Origin: Bacillota bacterium
GTDB taxonomy: Bacteria > Bacillota > UBA4882 > UBA8346
Reading direction: 5' to 3'
Length of the DNA: 64,000 bases
NCBI GenBank assembly: GCA_023435225.1
Contig: JAEYRX010000004.1
Span: forward strand, 56,576-120,575
Below are positions 62,746 to 64,000 of this stretch, one piece after another. Under the pieces are notes generated by a model. That model did no database searches, had not been told where the DNA came from, and saw only the letters and a program-made list of their open reading frames with translations. Position 1 is the stretch's first letter; every line of letters begins with the position of its first letter. The position numbers and the translations under genes were made by a program.

Positions 62746-63426
62746 ATAATAGTGATTTAACGGCTTAAGCTCCTCATTTAACTCATAGACCAAAGGGACG
62801 CCGGTCGGAATGTTTAATTGGCTTATTTCCTCATCCGGAATATTATTCAGATATTTTACCAATGCCCGCAGGCTGTTACCATGGGCCGCTATCAGTACTT
62901 TCTTATTTGCCTTTAAATAAGGAGTTATATCATCATGCCAAAAAGGGAGGAATCTGGCTACGGTGTCTTTTAAGCTTTCGCCCAATGGTAACTGTTCGGT
63001 TGTTAAATCTCGATATTTCATATCCTTACCTGGATATCTCAGATCATCTTTTTGAATTTGGGGTGGACGGGTATCATAACTGCGCCTCCAGATATGAACT
63101 TGTTCATCACCGTATTTTTCAGCCATCTCCGCTTTGTTTAATCCCTGTAAGGCTCCATAATGACGTTCATTCAAGCGCCATGATTTATATTCGGGGATCC
63201 AAAGCAAGTCGGTTTCCTCCAGGATAAACCAGAGAGTTTTAACAGCCCGTTTTAAAAGGGAGGTAAAAGCCAGGTCAAAAGTATAACCTTCTTGTTTAAG
63301 TATCTCTCCAGCTTGCTTTGCTTCATGGATACCCTGTTTAGTTAGTTCAACATCCGTCCATCCGGTAAACCTATTCTCTTGATTCCAGATGCTTTCACCA
63401 TGTCTGATTAAAACTAATTTAAGCAT
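62737..63426 (-). CDS. gpmA: 2,3-bisphosphoglycerate-dependent phosphoglycerate mutase
   Basis: A 229-residue glycolytic enzyme interconverting 3- and 2-phosphoglycerate. Phospho-His motif [20 protein letters not shown], the substrate segment [17 protein letters not shown], a second catalytic His in [10 protein letters not shown]. It is about 15-20 residues shorter than many homologues: the reading frame runs into a family B repeat and ends there after NHYYIE. The disordered C-terminal tail of the family is therefore missing or replaced. AAGGAAG precedes the start. Confidence 0.95.
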   Translation of the reverse strand: MLKLVLIRHGESIWNQENRFTGWTDVELTKQGIHEAKQAGEILKQEGYTFDLAFTSLLKRAVKTLWFILEETDLLWIPEYKSWRLNERHYGALQGLNKAEMAEKYGDEQVHIWRRSYDTRPPQIQKDDLRYPGKDMKYRDLTTEQLPLGESLKDTVARFLPFWHDDITPYLKANKKVLIAAHGNSLRALVKYLNNIPDEEISQLNIPTGVPLVYELNEELKPLNHYYIE

Positions 63427-63596
63427 GAATTCATCTTCCTTTCCTTGGTTCTTATATGTATAAAAAGACAGAGTAATATAATTAATCTTATTAAGGACTT
63501 CTTTTCTAATTATCTTTATCCTGTTTATTTTGCCTATATATGTCGCACTAAATTTTTTGAAACTATAAAGAGCGGCATATTCCTTGATTCATAATA

Positions 63597-63681
63597 TGAA
63601 CTAAATTTTGTTAATTTACCCTTTCACATCCGGCTTTAAGGATGGGGAAGTTTATTCGGATAATTTAGTTCAATTATATAG
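63597..63681. repeat. family B-like nested hairpin
   Basis: Outer arms TGAACTAAATT/AATTTAGTTCA, inner arms CATCC/GGATG around the same GGCTTTAA loop. This is a third arm type carrying the conserved apical loop. Confidence 0.75.
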
Positions 63682-63814
63682 TTTATTGGAAAAGGTTTAG
63701 TAATAAAGAATGTATATTTAATTACCAGGCTTCAAAGTGGGGTTTTGATAATAAAATATACTATCTCCAAAAACTTTTAGTTTTGTTATGTCTTTAGTTT
63801 TAGACATTTTGATA

Positions 63815-64000
63815 TATATAAGTTGAATTAAATCTTATTACCTGCATCATGTCCCTAAAGCCGGACATGATGGAATGAGCAATGAATTTAATTCAACTTA
63901 TTACAGCTGTAATAGGATGAAGTAAATACTGATTTGATATCATTTGCATTCGGCTTTAGGAATGCAAATCTTGGATAAGAAATTTACTTCATCCTATATA
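63815..64000. repeat. family B double nested hairpin, cleanest copy
   Basis: First hairpin: AAGTTGAATTAAAT/ATTTAATTCAACTT with inner ATCATGTC/GGACATGAT and loop CCTAAAGCC. The linker TTACAGCTGTAA is itself a perfect palindrome (63901-63912). Second hairpin: TAGGATGAAGTAAAT/ATTTACTTCATCCTA with inner ATTTGCATTC/GAATGCAAAT and loop GGCTTTAG. It runs to the window edge. The 63427-63596 stretch has no other feature. Confidence 0.9.

Overview
The window looks like the chromosome of an AT-rich, anaerobic, chemotactic member of the Bacillota (Firmicutes). Two Spo0E-type phosphatases and an HU protein point to an endospore-forming lineage. Two small beta-barrel proteins ending in aromatic residues, and a sugar-binding protein whose signal peptide lacks a lipobox, point to an outer membrane. 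A diderm clostridial lineage (Limnochordia/Hydrogenispora-like, Halanaerobiia or Negativicutes) is an inference; no marker fixes the taxon.

Region 1 (1-13,000) looks like a decayed mobile element. It holds a DUF6573 gene, a broken second copy of it, a duplicated ~170-bp block, two XRE regulators, a TubR-TubZ type III partition cassette with its repeats, a CPBP protease next to a membrane-bound LuxR regulator, and an SOS-controlled UmuD-like/DUF6504 pair. It ends at a 3' half-tRNA-Arg(TCT), the usual footprint of integration into a tRNA gene. HU, Spo0E-like, GGDEF and peptidase genes lie in the same stretch.

Region 2 (13,350-42,820) is a plus-strand sugar-catabolic supercluster built round a bacterial microcompartment (BMC). 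In order: SDR, zinc alcohol dehydrogenase, 2-hydroxyacid dehydrogenase, three BMC-P vertex proteins, deoxyribose-phosphate aldolase (DeoC), CoA-acylating aldehyde dehydrogenase, two nearly identical BMC-H proteins, PduL, a small PduL-related protein, an FGGY kinase, a second SDR and a ribose-type ABC importer. Then come an unrelated-looking Gld-like ABC module, a chemoreceptor, an aldose epimerase, two SorC-type regulators, a hydroxypyruvate-isomerase-like protein, two more SDRs and a chemoreceptor with a sugar-binding domain that appears to be cytoplasmic. The same promoter/operator block (consensus -35/-10 flanked by TGACAAATGTCA-type palindromes) precedes both halves, so they are probably co-regulated. 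The inferred pathway is: import, oxidation or phosphorylation, DeoC cleavage to an aldehyde inside the shell, acyl-CoA by the aldehyde dehydrogenase, acyl-phosphate by PduL. It resembles the sugar-phosphate-utilising (SPU) BMC class, but no RpiB or BMC-T gene is present here.

Region 3 (43,000-52,500) holds envelope and signalling genes: two predicted outer-membrane barrels, a CAP-domain lipoprotein, an OmpR-type two-component system whose kinase gene is frameshifted at a T9 tract, a GH57 glycosidase and small secreted or membrane proteins.

Region 4 (52,849-58,800, minus strand) is a complete 2-aminoethylphosphonate pathway (PEP mutase fused to a nucleotidyltransferase, phosphonopyruvate decarboxylase, a second nucleotidyltransferase, PhnW) followed by a CDP-glycerol glycerophosphotransferase-like protein, probably for decorating a surface polymer. 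Region 5 (59,100-64,000) carries ablAB (N-acetyl-beta-lysine osmolyte synthesis), an XRE regulator with a divergent small gene, and gpmA.

The window is also littered with several families of nested (stem-within-stem) inverted repeats in intergenic DNA, some supplying the stop codons of neighbouring genes.
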